From Heterotrichella gracilis (taxonomy: Eukaryota > Sar > Xanthophyceae > Tribonematales > Xanthonemataceae), in assembly GCA_032358255.1 (NCBI GenBank), contig JAULBX010001669.1:90066-154065 (forward strand): a stretch of DNA of 64,000 nt, given 5' to 3'. Position numbers and translations under genes: made by a program. Position 1 is the stretch's first letter, and each line of letters begins with the position of its first letter. Of the stretch, positions 35,251-48,100 are shown one piece after another. Below the pieces are notes generated by a model. That model searched no databases. It was not told where the DNA came from and saw only the letters and a program-made list of their open reading frames with translations.

Positions 35251-38200
35251 ATGCCGGCAGCTTCGGTACCACCCAGCAACGCTGGCGAAGAGCTGGAGGA
35301 CCGGGACGAGCAGGACCAGGGGACCATCAGTCTGGGCGAGCTCGACATCACGACCACCACCATCAGCTTGGCCGGCGTGGAGCAGCAGATAGAGAAGTTT
35401 GTGGACCACGAGGTGCTCAAAGCTATCCTTGATCAGGGCTGTGATCCCAAGGAGTATGGCCGGGAGTATGAGGCCAAACTACGGCAAGCTGAGCTGGAAT
35501 CCATCCAGGACTACATCACAGAGAGTGACAACCTGGTGGCCCTGCACGAACAGGTACTTCCTCCTGAGATAAATACTATACGTAGGTACAACTGACGATT
35601 GCAGTCCTGTTCCACAGATTGCCCTGATACCGGTACAATGGTTGTTTGCATGTCTCTGCCCCTGCCAACCTATATGCATGCATTGCAGATAAAAAACTGC
35701 GATGAGATCTTGGCCACGATGGAGGACCTGCTGGGCAAGTTCCAGTCCGACCTGGGCAACATCAGCACGGAGATCAGGCACCTGCAGGAGCAGTCACAGA
35801 CTATGAGCGTCAAGCTCAAGAACAGGAAGGCCACGCAGCAGAAGCTGGGCTTCTTCATCGAGAGCGTGACCATCCCCGCCCAGCTGATCGAGGGGGTGGT
35901 GCAGAGCGAGGTGGACGACAAGTTTCTGGAATACCTGGTCAGCCTGCACAAAAAGCTGGAGTACATTGAGAAGAGCGAGACCGCGCAGCAGTCAGCAGCC
36001 CTCAAGGATGTGGCTCCCGAGATTGAGCGGCTGCGTGTCAAAGCCACTGGCAAGGCCCGCGACTTCCTCATGCAGAAGATCTACACGCTGCGCAAGCCCA
36101 AGACCAACATCCAGATCATCCAGCAGAACGTGCTGCTCAAGTACAAGTACCTGATCACCTTTCTGCGGTGCCACGGCAGGGAGGTGTGGCAGGAGGTCCG
36201 CACAGCCTACATAGACACGCTGTCCAAGGTCATCTCGAGCCATTTCAGGGCGTATTTGGCGGCGACCGAGCGCATCCAGGTGAGCACGGTAGCCACTTCT
36301 AGTGAGTAGTGGGCATTGCACTGCTTAGGGTTTAGGGTTTGGCAGGAGGTCCGTACAGCATGGAAGGACACCTTTCCTAGGTCATCGGAGGCCACTGCAG
36401 GGGATATGTGGCGGCAATGGAGTGCATGTAGGGGGGCGCGGCCACCATCTGTAGGTTTGAATTGGATTCCGGCTTAGGGTATAGTGAATGGCGCTGGCAT
36501 GTGCGCCATGTGATATTGTGGGTCGCATGCATGGGGGGTTATAGTTTAGGGTTTTGCCACTGCTGCCCATGAAGCAGTAGCATGGCCACAGAATGCCCAC
36601 TTATTTCTTAGCAGGAGGAGGTTGCCAGCCAGTCTGACCTGGTAGGCGCCAGCGAGCCCCCCAAGGCTGGCCTGTGTGCCATGTTCACATCACAAATGCT
36701 GGCACATGCCATGGCCACGAATACCCACGAACTCAAACCCGCACCCACAGGAGGAGATTGCCAGCCAGTCTGACCTGGTAGGCGCCAGCGAACCCCCCAA
36801 GGCCGGCCTGCGTGCCATGTTCACATCAAAGGCTGCGGCACAGGCTGCACGCACCGATGTGTATGTGCTGGGGACCCGCGGGGCGGTGCTGCAGCAGCTT
36901 GACCAACCCGCGCTCATCCCGCATGTGGCGGAGGCGGAGGGGAAGAAGTACCCGTATGAGGTGGGTGGGGGGGAGGGGGAAGGGGAGAAGGGCCCGTACG
37001 AGGTGGGGTGTGTGAGGGGGTGGATGGATATGGGGGGGGTAAGATGGAGGGGAAGAAGTACCTTTGAGGTGGGGTCGTGTGATGGTGGCATTGTCGGTCA
37101 CATTCACATGATTCTATAGATACTGGGAGGGGAGATTGGGAGCGGGTGCGGGGGTTGACTGCAGTTTGTCAGGATCCTCTCTTGGAGCACAGGGCCAGCA
37201 TATCAGTGCATGCACCACCAAACGGCGCACCACATGGGTAGGCATCTGACCACGACAGCACTGCACATGGCAACCACCCCCACCCTCACCCCCACCTCCA
37301 CCCCCTGCAGGTCCTGTTCCGCAGCGTGCACAAGCTGCTGCTGGACACAGCCACCAGCGAGTTCCTGTTCTGCTCAGACTTCTTCGGTGAGGCAGCTGTG
37401 TTCATCGACCTGTTTGCACCCACGCTGGGGGTGGTGGAGTCGGCGCTGGCGGGGGTGGTGCAGGTGGGTGGCGGTGGTGTGGTGTAGGTGGGTGGGTAGT
37501 GGAGTTGGGCTGGCAACGGTGTTCCAGTGGGGATTTACAGTGGTGGGGATGTGGTGGTGGGTTGGGTGGATGGGTGGGTGGGTGGGGGTGGGTGAGTCGG
37601 TGGTGCAGGTGGGTGGGGAGATTTCGTGATGCTGAGTGGTGCTAGGATTGGTGGAAGCGGCTGTGGTGCAGGTGGGTGGCTGAAGGTGGTGCCCTGCTGG
37701 GGGAGGGGAGTTGGTACTGGTATCGATACAGCATCACCATCGATACCATGCGATAGTGGCTGGTATCGATGGTGATGCCACATGCGCATCGATGAAAGTC
37801 GTTTACTGTGTATGCAAAAAACATAGAAATATACTGGCTGACGGCACATATCCATGCCACCTGCATCACATCACCTGCCACCTGCCACCTGCCACAGGCA
37901 CAGACAGTTTCCAACTTAATAAACTTGAAAATAAACTGCTTGGCGCCACACCGCATGCCCCTTGCATCATGTTTACCTGGCACGTGCCACCTGTCACTAC
38001 ATGCGCACACCACCTGCCCCCTGTACACGCCCCATCCACCCACCCCATGTTTGCCCATGTCACCAAAAATAAAAAAAATCGATTGAGAAATTAGCAGTAT
38101 CCCACCGTTTGCAGGACACCTATGACAGCATAGGCCTGCTGCTGATGGTCCGCATCAATGCCATGCACGCGCACACCATGCAGAAGAGGCGCATACCCTG

Positions 38201-40421
38201 CCTTGATGACTACTTGGACAGGGTGAACCTGCTGCTGTGGCCGAGGTTCAAGGTGGGTGGGGGTGGGGGTGAAGTGGGGGGCATCTGGTGGTGCATGTGC
38301 CATGGTTCGAGGTGCGTGCACTGGTGTGGATTACGCTGCTGCTGTGGGGCTGGTTCAAGGTGGATGGATGGATGGGGGTTTAAATAGGTGGAGTGAAATT
38401 GAAAGAAGAATTCTGTGGTGCATGGCCATGGACTAATGGATCATCCATGCAGTGGGTGCATACGTGCATTGGGGGGCATAGTCCCCCACCCACCCGCCCC
38501 TAGGCCCTCAACATCCACGTAGGTTCCATCACCACCTAAACACCACCTTCCCCCACACCCATCCACCCCTTCCCAGGCGCTGTTTGACCTGCACATGGGC
38601 TCCACCACATCACCTCCACCCCACACACACCCCAACCCCCTGCCCAGGCGCTCTTTGACTGCACATGGACTCCACCACATCACCTCCACCCCACCCGCAC
38701 CCCACCCCCCTCCCCAGGCACTGTTTGACCTGCACATGGGCTCCATCCGCCACTACCCCACCACCCAACCACCCGAGGAGGGCCGCGTGCACCCGCTGGC
38801 GGACCGATACGCGCACCTCACCGCCTCGCTGCTCCTGGTGAACGCCGATTTCGTGGACTCCCCCTTGGACCACAACCTGGACCGGATGCGATCGGTTGCG
38901 ATCGAGGTGCTGACGCGGGTGGCAAAGGTGGCGCCCCGAGGGGCCAGGGGGGCAAACATCTTCTGCATCGTCAACTTCAACCACATCCTCATGGTGAGTG
39001 GTGGGTGGGGGGCCATAGGTGAGGTTGGGGATGGGAGGCTGCGGGTGGGCATGCTGTGGGTTGAGGCCGGCAAGCATGTTTAAGGTAAAGGGTATGACGC
39101 GGCGTGTACCACTCATGCGCCGTGCTGCAGCTTTGCAAAGGCATGCATCGCATCGCCATTGGCAAGCCATGCACAACCATCTCATCCCCTTTGCAGTGCA
39201 CTCCTCATTCAAACCCTTCCCCTAAACCCTAAACCCTAAACCCCAATTCCCCATCAGGTTGTGAAGGAGGCCAACCACCAGGTGGTGCACGGCAACAGCG
39301 CACTGAGCAACGCGCAGACAGCGCTGGGGCCATGCGGGGCGCAGACAATCAAGGAGTTTGAGGTGGGTGCGATGGCGGTGTGTAGGGTAAGATGCCGGGT
39401 ATCGTGGCTGGGTTCTGAGATGCAGTGGTGAGGAGTGATGTGCATGATCGTGGACCAGGAACAGGGGTTTGGGGTTGGTGACCAGGGTGTAATGCGCTCA
39501 GCAACTCGCCCACACAGGCTCAGCACAGAGACCATATCTGCCTGCTCCAACAGGGATAAAATAATAAATCCACAGCTGTACCTGAGCTTGCAAACAACAC
39601 AGCTACATTTCAGTTCCCATGCCCACAACTTGATTAATCTCCCGTGGCCTCACCCACCCCCCTTCCCTGCAGGACCAGCTCTCCGCCTCCACCACCCTGT
39701 ACGTGGACGACCTCCTACGCACGCATTTCCCCCCCTTGGTTGACTTTGTGGTTAAGGCGGAGGCCCTCGCCAGGCACAGCGGGGGGGGCGAGGGGGCACA
39801 GCTGGCGGGGTACGGGCCGGAGCAGGCGGCGCCGGTGCTGACTGACTTTGCTGCGCGCTGGACCAACAGGATAGAGCAGCTCAACAGGTGGGTGGTGGAT
39901 GCGTGTGTGTGTGAAAGGGGGTAGGGCGCGCTGCGTGCAGAGGTGTTCCATGGAATTGGGTGGGTGCGTGTGTTTTAGGGTGGTGGGGGCGGGGGCGCGC
40001 CTTTAACCCGTTGTAACCACCCCCCTTCCCTTCCCCAGGAACACGCTGCACGACTTAGCGCCAGCACCTGCCCCACCCAGCTGCTGCTGTACCACAACCC
40101 CATTATGGCCTCCCTTTACACCCCCCCATGTGTGGCGCCCTACACGCGAACAGCAGGGCACACATATCCCTTGACCTCCCTTCACACTTTTCCCAATCCC
40201 CTCCCCCTCCCACCCACCCCAGGGACACGCTGCGCGACTTTGGCGCCAGCGCCGCCTGCGGCAAGGAGGTGCTTCGCTCCTGCCTCACCCAGCTGCTGCT
40301 GTACTACACGCGGCTCCAGGAGGTGGTGAAGCGGGGGGGTGCGGGGGGCGCGGCGCTGCTGCGGGACGCCGTCACGGTGCCCTCCATCATGTACGAAATA
40401 AAAAAGTACACGCGCAGCTGA
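35251..40421 (+). CDS. VPS52: VPS52, GARP/EARP tethering complex subunit
   Basis: Nine exons: 35251-35553, 35689-36279, 36751-36960, 37311-37463, 38115-38252, 38718-38993, 39258-39362, 39673-39887, 40223-40421; 729 residues, typical for the family. VPS52 joins VPS51, 53 and 54 (or 50) to tether endosome-derived vesicles at the trans-Golgi network. Diagnostic segments: SLAGVEQQIEKFVDHEVL, ESDNLVALHEQIKNCDEIL, EQSQTMSVKLKNRKATQQKL (coiled coil), KARDFLMQKIYTLRKPKTNI, QIIQQNVLLKYKYLITFL, and later FFGEAAVFIDLFAPTL, FCIVNFNHI and LLLYYTRLQEVV. Exons 3, 6 and 9 have near-identical partial copies just upstream, so acceptor choice was decided by frame and family similarity. Confidence 0.96.
36338..36430 (+). 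repeat. Decayed copy of VPS52 exon 2 end in intron 2
   Basis: Starts with GGCAGGAGGTCCGTACAGC like the exon, then diverges. TTTAGGG units precede it. Confidence 0.7.
36613..36695 (+). repeat. Decoy copy of VPS52 exon 3 start
   Basis: About 80 nt matching the first 78 nt of exon 3, including a CAG acceptor, 136 nt upstream of the real one. Differences are few (6 or so). Reading through to the real exon shifts frame by one. Confidence 0.92.
36945..37076 (+). repeat. Three copies of VPS52 exon 3 end and donor
   Basis: The block GGGGAAGAAGTACC plus GAGGTGGG occurs at the true exon end (36960) and twice more in intron 3, the last with a frame-breaking deletion. Confidence 0.8.
38328..38366 (+). 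repeat. Copy of VPS52 exon 5 end in intron 5
   Basis: CTGCTGCTGTGG, a short divergence, then GTTCAAGGTGG repeats the exon 5 end and donor (38230-38258). Confidence 0.65.
38575..38760 (+). repeat. Three copies of VPS52 exon 6 start
   Basis: CCCAGGCGCTGTTTGACC and following bases begin at about 38575 and 38645, then at the true exon (38718). Unit length about 70 nt. The second copy has lost two bases and so its frame; the first two copies share a CCACCACATCACC extension. Confidence 0.92.
39220..39244 (+). repeat. Longest interstitial telomere-like repeat
   Basis: Three uninterrupted CCCTAAA units (the complement of plant-type TTTAGGG) 13 nt before the acceptor of VPS52 exon 7. Shorter stretches occur in introns throughout the window. 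Confidence 0.9.
40035..40105 (+). repeat. Deleted decoy copy of VPS52 exon 9 start
   Basis: CCAGGAACACGCTGCACGAC resembles the real exon start at 40221, then jumps to CAGCTGCTGCTGTACCAC, lacking about 42 nt of the exon. About 185 nt upstream. Confidence 0.88.
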
Positions 40422-42100
40422 AGGGGGCAGGGTCAGACTTTGGGGTGGGGTGGGGTGGGGGGGAAATTTGCACGGGGAGGCGGGAGAGGGATGTAGGGGG
40501 CGTGATCATTCATTGGGGTGTGCAAGTGAATGAGCGGAAGTGGGCTGGTGTTCCGATTTGAGGGGGTGTATCATAGCAAATATGTGCATGCAGTGGGTGG
40601 TCCCGGGGTTTGCAGGCACTCTGAACATCTGAAACTGGCAGTCTAAGGAGCCAACCTAGCGTCTTGCTTTTGCAACAAGAGCAGGCAAATGTTACGTGCT
40701 ACAAATGGTGTTCAAATTGATGTGAACTCATTGAAAACTCGAGTCTGGATCTGAATATTAATGCATCCAACGCTCAGGCTGGACTGAACGATTCACATTG
40801 TACCGTGCCATAGCATCGGCCTCGTTATCACCGATGAAGTTTTGCCGAGGGGCAAGTTACTGTAACAGCATATTTTTATCAGATGTGCCAGATGCCCAAG
40901 ATGGTTTAGCGCCATGCCTTGTATTACAGATCTGCTGCAGCCAGCCACTAGTGCTGATGCCTTCAGAGCTCTAGAACCCAGCTCAGGAGCTGCGTAATGC
41001 TATTAGGCAGGCCATGAGCCGCGCTGAAAAATTGCACCAGGCCGGTGCGCGCAGTAACTCAGTTACTTTGAAATGCATTCACTATGTAGTTTTAGTGTAG
41101 CAGCTACCTCTAGGCTGCCTCTAGGATGTATTCTATTTGGAATGAATCGTTGCAGCATTATAACCACAACATGATAGCAGCTACGCCGCTTTAGTAGGGG
41201 GAAAAGGAAGAGAAAAAGAGGGGGGGTAAAGTTTAACGCCAACTGCCACGTACGATGCCATCCGAGAAGATGGCATAGCAACTGCGTGACGCATAACAGT
41301 GTTATGCGTCACGCATGAAAAGTCAGTCAGACGTTGAAAAAAATTCAACCTCGGGAGTTGTACTACCCAAGGTTATAGCATCCAGCCAAAAATAGGCAAA
41401 TATCTAGACAATAGCAGCAGCCTTCGGAAACATTCCAACTGGCACTCCATTGGCAACCACTTTGAAGGACAATGGATCATTGCTCGAAGTCATTGATATG
41501 ACTTAATCAGAAGCAGTGACAGCCATATATAGCCAAAAAAAAGATGCAGCTGTCTGCAAGCAGGGTGGAACCTACAACCTGACAATCTATTCTAGGACAG
41601 GGCTGCCAAACCAACTCTATCCCCCTCGGTACGTACCGGTTACATACCACACCAATTGGTGTGTGATCAGGTATCATAACCTCCGCGTGCTGCATGAAAT
41701 CCTGTATTCTCAGGATAGCCTGAGACAACTGAAGTATTATCTAAATAAAAAACCGTGTACTACTCCACACCATTACTCCCCTTGCATCATGGTGGCTGCA
41801 TAGCAAGGTCAAGCGACCCTAGCAAGGGTTTGAATCCACCAGTGCCAGTGACAGCCCATTTGTCCCTTCAGTGAGCACGGGCTCCACAGGCCCACCGCCT
41901 GAAGATTGCCGACTATAATCCATAAAATAGACCCCCAGCAACAGGTGCAAGCTCCTAGCAAGCCCCCATGCTCCCAAATGGACATACACACCACGACTCT
42001 GATGACACCGCTCGAACGCAGTTTGGCAAAGGAACGTACACAACCCTGTGATTTCCCCCGCAACATGCCAGCCGCTGCAGCATCACCCTCCCCTTGGCGT
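40422..42100. other. Convergent intergenic region, VPS52 / DAG lipase
   Basis: 1.7 kb between converging genes, the second-longest gene-free stretch. Holds a perfect-stem hairpin at 41284-41314 and a TGTAA near 40858. No coding region or tRNA recognised. Confidence 0.5.
41284..41314. repeat. 14-bp-stem hairpin in intergenic DNA
   Basis: Arms GCGTGACGCATAAC and GTTATGCGTCACGC flank a 3-nt AGT loop. The stem includes TGACGCA, a bZIP-type half-site, in both orientations. It may be a palindromic protein site or a 3-prime-end hairpin. Confidence 0.85.
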
Positions 42101-45100
42101 TCACACCTGGTCGTGCAATCCCCCCCCTGGGGCCCCCTGCATGTCCGCCAGGGCCGCCTCCAGTGCCACCTTGCATGCGTAGGGCGCGTGGTGGCGTATC
42201 ATGTTGGGTGAGATGAGTATCCCCTCAGCCATCAGCTCCAGCGGGCTCATCCACACACCGTCCCAGTGGCCGCGACGCACCTGGGGAGGAATGTAAATGT
42301 AGTGAATAAGCTAGGATAGGTTTGATCTATAATTTTAGTCACCACCTTTACGTTAAAAAATGCAGCATCTCCATTCACACACCTCCCAGTGTGAAGCATT
42401 TGGTAAATATAGTGATATAATATTTTACTGATTCATTTGGAAATGCTGAAGATGGTTCTATAATTTGGCTTTCATTCACGCATCGTCCCAGTGGCTGTGA
42501 CACAAAACACACCGACACAAGTAAGCACCATACCACGGAGCCCTTGGCATCTTTCACGGCCGCATTGTCCAGCAGCCTCAGCATGATGATGCGCCCAGGG
42601 GGGTACAGGGGCGCGTCATCGGGGTTCATGCCACTGGAGCTGGCGTGGAGCCTGGGAAGAGGTGGGGGGAGGCGGCTGGTCAGAAACACAGGGGGGTGGC
42701 TATGGAGTTTCAGGGTTTTGGATCCATGCCGCTGGCAAGGGCCAAAATTGGCTGATATCAAGTATGTCCTCACATCTCACAAAAGGTTCTCAGAGCGTCG
42801 CGAGCGGTTGCTGCGCTTGCCGTTAGGATTTGGTCCCCACAGATAAATACCCTTGGGTAATCTTGCCCATACCCTGTGCTCGCCTACCCTTATGCCCTGT
42901 GCCCGCCAACCCCTCAGGATGGGATCCCATCACCAAAATAACTACGGGTGTACGCACCTGACCAGGGTGGCCGCTGCCTCGTCGGGTATGTCCTCGTATC
43001 TCAAAAACAGCTTCTCAGGGCGACGTGAGCGGTTGCTGCGCCTGCCCCACCCCAGCACCCGCCATAGGGTGAACATCTTGGAGTGCCTGCGGAGGGGTGG
43101 GTGGGGGTGGGTGGATGGGGGTCGGGGAAATGGCCAAGGGTAACCCTTGGCTAGAAGGTGGCAATAAACCTAACCAAGGGTTTGTCGATAGCCCTTGGAG
43201 TGCCTGCGGAGGAGGGCCGGGTGGGTGGGTGTATGTGGGTGGGGGGTGGGGTTTTGGACGGGGGTAACCCTTGACTTGGAGGTTGCGATGACTCTGATTA
43301 AGGAGTTGTCGATAGCCTTTGGCAATGGGCACACTAGCAGAGCCCTGGGAACCGTAACATAACCTCACCCGAACCGCGTCAGAACCCTCCCAGGACCCTC
43401 ATCTGCGCCTTGTCAGCAGGGCAATGCACTCCTTCAGTCCTAACATAAACCCTCGCAGGACCCTGACAGGCCCCTTACCTGCACCTCGCCAGCGCCACCA
43501 CCGTCTCGTCCATCACCTTCTGCGCGGTGTGGTGGCTCAGGCGCGGCACCACATCCTTACCCACAGCCACGCTGGTCACCAGGGGGGAGAGGGCGGAGGA
43601 GAAAGGGAAGGTCATGAGGCCGCCCGGGGGGGCAAAGGCCCAGCAGTGGGTAGCTGCACAAGGGGAAGGGCAAGGGGGGTGAGGGGGCCAATGGGAGTAA
43701 CGGTGGCGTGGGGGGCATATGGGGAGGGGACATGCGAACTTCTCATGCTTATGATGCAACGAAACAGCCATTCCAGGCTGCATGACTTCGTTTCTGGTAA
43801 CCACCCATCCACTCCCCACCCCTCACCTGCGCCACAGCCACCACCCACCCACCACCACCACCCACCCCGCACCCATCCCCCACACCCCACCTTTGTACAG
43901 GCTGCTGAGCTGCACCGCCAACAGTGCAGCCACCCCCGCCCCCAGGCTGTGCCCTGTCACCACCACCCGCCACTCCCCAGCCGCCAGCTGGCGCCACAGG
44001 TGGGGCAGCCCCTGACTTGTCATCACCACAGACATCTCAGCCACAGACGAATCAGGGTGCTGGTCGGGGTTGCGCGACTTGGTGGCCGCAAGGGGGGCGA
44101 GTTCCCTGGGGAGCAGGCCTGAAAGGGGAGGGAAATGAGGGCCTGAATTAGAGTCGGGTAGGGTTGGGATTCACCAACAAGCATTTGCCCATTTCCCATC
44201 CCCAGGGGTCAACTTGCTTTATGCCGATCAGGCATGAATGTGTGCTGATTATTGACCCAAATAATACTACGTGATGCCATGCCTATACCAACAATACTGT
44301 AGTGGCGGAGCTGCAAGTTGCTACTGCTAATGTGACTTAAAACCTGCCGTGTGGGTGGATCCCATTGCGCACCTTGGTCGAACAGGTCGCACAGCTTGAC
44401 ATACATTGACCACATTGCGCATAAAACATATGGATCACATTGCGCACCTTGGTCGAACAGGTCGCACAGCACCGCAGTGGCTGCACCCACCATGCCAGAG
44501 TGCGCGCTCCAGGGGCCATCGGACTCAGAGGGGTAGCGCTGCACAGTTTTTGCGGGAATGAGACGAAGTGGAACAGGGTTTAGGGGGTCTCACCACTGCG
44601 CCACCACAGTCACAGGGCGCTACGTTATGATGCATGCAAACGCGCGCCAAAACACACACAAGTCACACGGAACTCAGACTATCCCAGTGCATATGCAACA
44701 GAAAGGCCTACAAATCTTCAGCAAACCTCCATCACGAGTATTTACACTGAGCCTCACAGTATCTAACAGCACCTCAGATCATTAGATTTTGATCACTTAG
44801 TCTCATCTGTCTGGAAATCGGATTGCACAATCGCCATGACTTATCACACTCATGCTGCAGTGAGTCATGCACAATGAGTCATGCATAATCACGCCCTCGC
44901 CTCCTTGAACCCCGGTTGCACCCAGTCATTGACCACACCCTCACCTCCTTGAAATCCGGTGGCACCCAGTCTTTTACATCCACCGGCTGCCCCAACAGGT
45001 CAGTCACCACATCATCCTTGGTCACTGTGCCCCTCATGGCTATCACACCCACGAAACTGAAATTTCTGATGGCAACCACCGGGCTACACCCACAAGTGAC

Positions 45101-48100
45101 TCTATCACACCCCTCATGTGCAATCACCCGCCCAATCGCGCCCAATCACACACTCACCTTTTTAAAATCCGGTGGCACCCAGTCTTCTACATCCACCGGC
45201 TGCCCCAACAGGTCAGTCACCACATCATCCTTGGTCACTGTGCCCCTCACAGCTATCACCAGGCACTGCCGCTCGCGGTCCAAAACCACGAGGTAGGGTA
45301 ACGCGCCCCGGGTCATGTTCACATAGCTGGTGTACAGGATGTCGGGCTTGGACACGTCCAGCACACACTGGATGTTGCGCAGGTTGCGCTGCTTGCAGTT
45401 GCAGCCCCCCTTCATGCATGATGCCGCGCAAAACTTGAACGTCCTCTGGCCGCATGTGGCGGGCCTGTGGAAGGTTAGCACCATCAGAAGTAAGTAAAAG
45501 TGTACCTTGCATCCGGGCACTAGTCACATGTCCAACGACCATTTGCTGAAAATGACACAAGAGCCCAATAACCATTACCTTCCACACAACCAATTGCTTT
45601 CACAACAGTTCACACGACCATTTGCATTCACAAGTCCAAGCACCATTTGCTCAAAATGAGATTTTACAAGGCAAGGCAACAGCCCTTGAGACCACTCACC
45701 GTCCTTTATTCCATGGCGTCTCCTGCAGTCCATATGCAGCAGTGGCGTATCGCAGCCAATGCTGAGCCTCAAGCATGGTGGCCTTGTCAACATGCTCCCG
45801 CTTCCCTGAGAGCATTATCAAAAGCCTCCTGGGAGCAATGTATAAGGATGGTGCTGCTGCAGCACTAAAATACCTTGTGGAATACTGCACTGGGTACTTC
45901 CAACAGGGTTTGCTGCCCATTGGTGCAACATTTTTGCCGTTTTCTTTTTCCAGGCAAGCGTAATTTGACAGTATTGGGACCATATTATTGTTTCTTACTA
46001 CCCTTGCCTTGCTTGAAAAATAGTGTAGCTTGCCAACTATTGATGCACGCACACAAAGCTAGTGGGTTTCTGACCCACCTGTGTAAAGGTCCGCCACCTC
46101 CTGTGACGTCAGCCCCTCCACACAGCCCGCCATGCTGCAGGAAGGGGTCACCAGCTGAGACTTGAGCCCCGCAGTGTCCAGCCTGGCTTGCAAGTACAGC
46201 GTGTTCTTGGCATCGGCTGTGGTCTGTGCGGCTCCCAGCGCTTCCTTCAGGATCTGGTCGCTGGGCGCCTCCTCAGCCAACCGATCCAACCGATCTGCCA
46301 AAAGTAGTTGGTTTGTTAGTTACATGCATTCCAGCAATACAACTCAGATTGCTGAATTATAAATGCGCCTGCCATTATCCATCAGTCTTGCACATTGCGC
46401 CCCCAAGCACTTTGGTCCTGCACTGTTCATGTCATTTTGTTAACGATCGGAGGATCTGCTTAGTCAGGTCACCCCATGTGGCCTTAGGCTTACCTACCCC
46501 CTTGCCCCCTGTACCCTACCCAAAAATTACACATTTTGCAGCCAACTATCCAATGGAAGACCTACACGTCCCAATCGCTCAGCCATGTGGCCCTAGGCAT
46601 ACCTGCCCAAAAGTTGCTGTCTTCCCTCCCCGGGATGTGGGCGAGAGTGGTGAGGGCTCTGCTTCCCAGGCGCACAGGCGATGTGGCCACCTTGGAGAGG
46701 CCAGACACTGAAAAGGACAGCAGCTCAGAGGGTTGCAACCTGAGAGGAGGATGCAAGATCAAGGGACGGGACTTGAAGCTTGTAAAACAATCGTTACAGG
46801 AGGCAGCAAGGGCAACCCTAAAACCCTAATCACTACATACAAATCCCCAAACAGCAGCCAGCAAGGGCAACCCCGAATCCTGACCACTACATATTAAACC
46901 CCAAACAGCATCCAGCAAGGACAGACAACCAGACAAGGCAACCAGGGGAATGCAGCAGATCCTCATACTACAGCAGATCTTCATTCGGGTTTAGGGTTAA
47001 GGATTCAGGTTTCAGGGTTTAGGCTTTCAACCTGCTGGGGCGCTTCCCGAATGGGTGTGTGGTGCTGCTGCTCGATGGCGAATAGCTGGTGCTGGACGCA
47101 TTTCCGCCAGATTGGTATGGCTGACTACCCACGCTGTTGAGTGACTCATTGAACTTCAACCCAGCATGCGAGGCGCGCCCGTCGATGTTGCTGGACTGGC
47201 GTGCATCTGTGCCAGAGTCCTGAAGTGGCTGGGCGTTTCCTGTGGGCTGGACCACTTCCACCGCATGCACTTTGAGCAGCTGGAAGGGGTTGGACACCAG
47301 CGCCGACATCTGCCCCCACCGCGCCTTGAGCGAGGACCCCACATGCTGCATGCTCATGGTCTCGTACTCCTCGTCCTGCGCCAGCATCTGGTGCACATAC
47401 TCAGCATCCCGCAGCTCTTCAGTTTCCATGGTGGCTGATAGGGCTGGCTGGGTTGGGGCGGGAGCAGGCTGCGCATGCTGCATCTTGCCTGACATAATCC
47501 GGCTCAGCATGCTGGTCTTCTGGAGCGATTGCTGTTTTTGGAACGCCGGACCCATGGCTGCGCCCTTGGATGGTGGAGCAACAACCTTGTAGCCTGCAAA
47601 TGCAACACCTCAGGTCCAACCTCAAGTCATTGAGACCGCTCTGCACTCACCTCTCTTGTGCGTATCCAGATAGGTTTTAACACATGCATGTTCCAATGCA
47701 CTTGTCAATGCCACCTAAATACCGAACATACATGGGCGCATGCTGAACCCTCGAAATTATATGGTAATTATTAAGGAATTGAAAAGGAACCTTGATAAAT
47801 ATTTTTCAGCATGCGATTATCACCAGGTACTGCCATGGGTTCAGTACCTTGCGCCATCATTTCCTTGATAATGGCTCGTTTCCGCTTCTGGTTCTGGGCC
47901 GCCCCCACCAGGAACAGCCCCAGCAGCCTGTCCGATATCGACAAGTCAACTTTGCCAAACACGCTCTTCAGGGTCTGTGCAATCTCCCCCGCAGCAGTGG
48001 TCCTGCACAGCACACCGTGCCTCACGCATGGAAAAAGCATTAGTCGTAACCAGATGCATGATCTGCACGCTTTGACATTGAGTACCAAGGCCCCTCCCAC

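Noticed and set aside
36615-36750. Alternative VPS52 exon 3 starting at the upstream copy
   Set aside because: Reading through to the real exon shifts the frame by one base, and the family has a single copy of this segment.
43424-44122. 232-codon plus-strand open frame rich in His and Pro
   Set aside because: Antisense to DAG lipase exons carrying the catalytic serine.
44940-45047. Second DAG lipase exon
   Set aside because: It repeats only the end of exon 10, and known DAG lipases have one copy; treated as a decoy duplication.
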